Assembly: GCA_902478875.1 (NCBI GenBank) | Contig: CABSMZ010000041.1 | Coordinates: 1-12,645 of the forward strand | Origin: an uncultured Collinsella sp. | GTDB lineage: Bacteria; Actinomycetota; Coriobacteriia; Coriobacteriales; Coriobacteriaceae | DNA: 12,645 nt | Reading direction: 5' to 3' | Part shown: in pieces, positions 12,469 through 12,645 of the stretch | Layout of the letters: every line of letters begins with the position of its first letter | Position numbering within the stretch: the stretch's first letter is position 1 | Made by a program: the position numbers and the translations under genes | The notes under the pieces: model-generated | Database searches by the model: none | What the model saw: only the letters and a program-made list of their open reading frames with translations | What the model was told of the DNA's origin: nothing

Positions 12469-12485
12469 CTTAGCTGGCAGCTAAG
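12469..12485. repeat. Palindrome CTTAGCT-GGC-AGCTAAG
   Basis: This is a perfect 7-bp inverted repeat with a 3-nt centre in the non-coding region. It has no T-run, so it is more likely an operator than a terminator. Nothing else identifiable lies between 12344 and 12490 apart from the direct repeat. Confidence 0.4.
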
Positions 12486-12490
12486 TTCCC

Positions 12491-12520
12491 GAAAAGTAAA
12501 AGGCGCCCATGCGGGCGCCT
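12491..12520 (-). terminator. Intrinsic terminator for a leftward gene entering from the right
   Basis: The stem AGGCGCCC/GGGCGCCT (12501-12508 and 12513-12520, loop ATGC) is followed on the minus strand by TTTTACTTTTC. It would end transcription coming from beyond the right end. A minus-strand frame ending in NNSSSY with a TAG at 12523-12525, just before the stem, could be the tail of that gene, but only about 30 codons are visible and I do not call it. Confidence 0.75.
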
Positions 12521-12616
12521 GCCTAGTAGCTGGAGTTGTTCGGTTGTGGTCGGAATGCTCGTATTCCGCGGTGCTGTCGTCCGGGGTCCGGCATCTGTCG
12601 TTCGCCTCTTCTGTCG

Positions 12617-12645
12617 CTGTCTCTTATACACCTCTCCGAGCCCAC
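12617..12645. other. Nextera adapter, reverse complement (artefact)
   Basis: It begins CTGTCTCTTATACAC, the reverse complement of the Tn5 mosaic end, and continues into CTCCGAGCCCAC of the Nextera adapter. One base differs from the standard adapter (C instead of A at 12632), consistent with a sequencing error. Genomic sequence ends at 12616. Confidence 0.96.

Noticed and set aside
12521..12616. Tail of a leftward gene entering from the right end
   Set aside because: A minus-strand frame stops just before the terminator, but only about 30 codons are visible, another frame has better third-position G/C, and no family is recognisable. The terminator alone is called.
1..12645. Terminal inverted repeats of a composite transposon
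   Set aside because: Both ends match Nextera/Tn5 mosaic-end adapter, including an index and primer tail, so they come from library preparation.

Overview
The window looks like a piece of a mobile genetic element from a high-GC, gut-type actinobacterium. Coriobacteriia (a Collinsella- or Eggerthella-like host) is my best guess, from the G/C-rich third codon positions, the strong AGGAG-type ribosome binding sites, the frequent TTG starts and the gene families present. This is inference; no taxonomic marker gene is present. Both ends are Illumina Nextera adapter sequence (1-49 and 12617-12645), so the true insert is 50-12616 and neither end is a biological boundary.

Left part (50-4587, all leftward): a compact operon in which almost every gene overlaps or abuts the next. 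In transcription order it encodes a small excisionase-like HTH protein, a tyrosine integrase, a ribbon-helix-helix (RHH) protein, a 66-aa protein, a VapE-type P-loop replication ATPase, then a 223-bp non-coding gap packed with inverted repeats, then a 161-aa unknown, a second RHH/MobC-like protein and the N-terminus of a relaxase cut off by the contig end. This is the integration, replication and mobilization core of an integrative mobilizable/conjugative element. The repeat-rich gap at 1240-1462 (seven exact copies of GGTGCCG on the two strands, including a perfect 15-bp stem) is my best candidate for its origin (oriT or oriV).

Middle (4588-6877): the divergent control region and a rightward XRE-type regulator that is an internal tandem duplication, followed by an unknown 166-aa gene in visibly more AT-rich DNA. 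Next come a promoter-like box, a 12-bp perfect hairpin and the C-terminal stump of a GyrI-like gene, which suggests a recombination scar.

Right part (7079-12616): cargo. Rightward genes are an AAA ATPase of the DUF4143 family, a 582-aa protein with an N-terminal DUF4365/PD-(D/E)XK-like nuclease domain, and a 194-aa protein with a HEPN-like R-x4-H motif. Convergent to these is a DUF3800 (RNase H-like) gene preceded by its own promoter-like sequence and a terminator hairpin, possibly an attenuator. A second excisionase-type HTH gene, translationally coupled to a 56-aa ORF, lies near the right end. Its leader carries the same 14-bp CGGTGCCGCACGGG motif as the left origin-like region, suggesting that both ends belong to one element.

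The most interesting candidate system is the DUF4365 nuclease plus HEPN-like pair (8434-10795), possibly with the ATPase before it. Its position as cargo of a mobile element and its predicted nuclease activities fit an undescribed anti-phage or anti-plasmid module. The sequence alone does not prove this.
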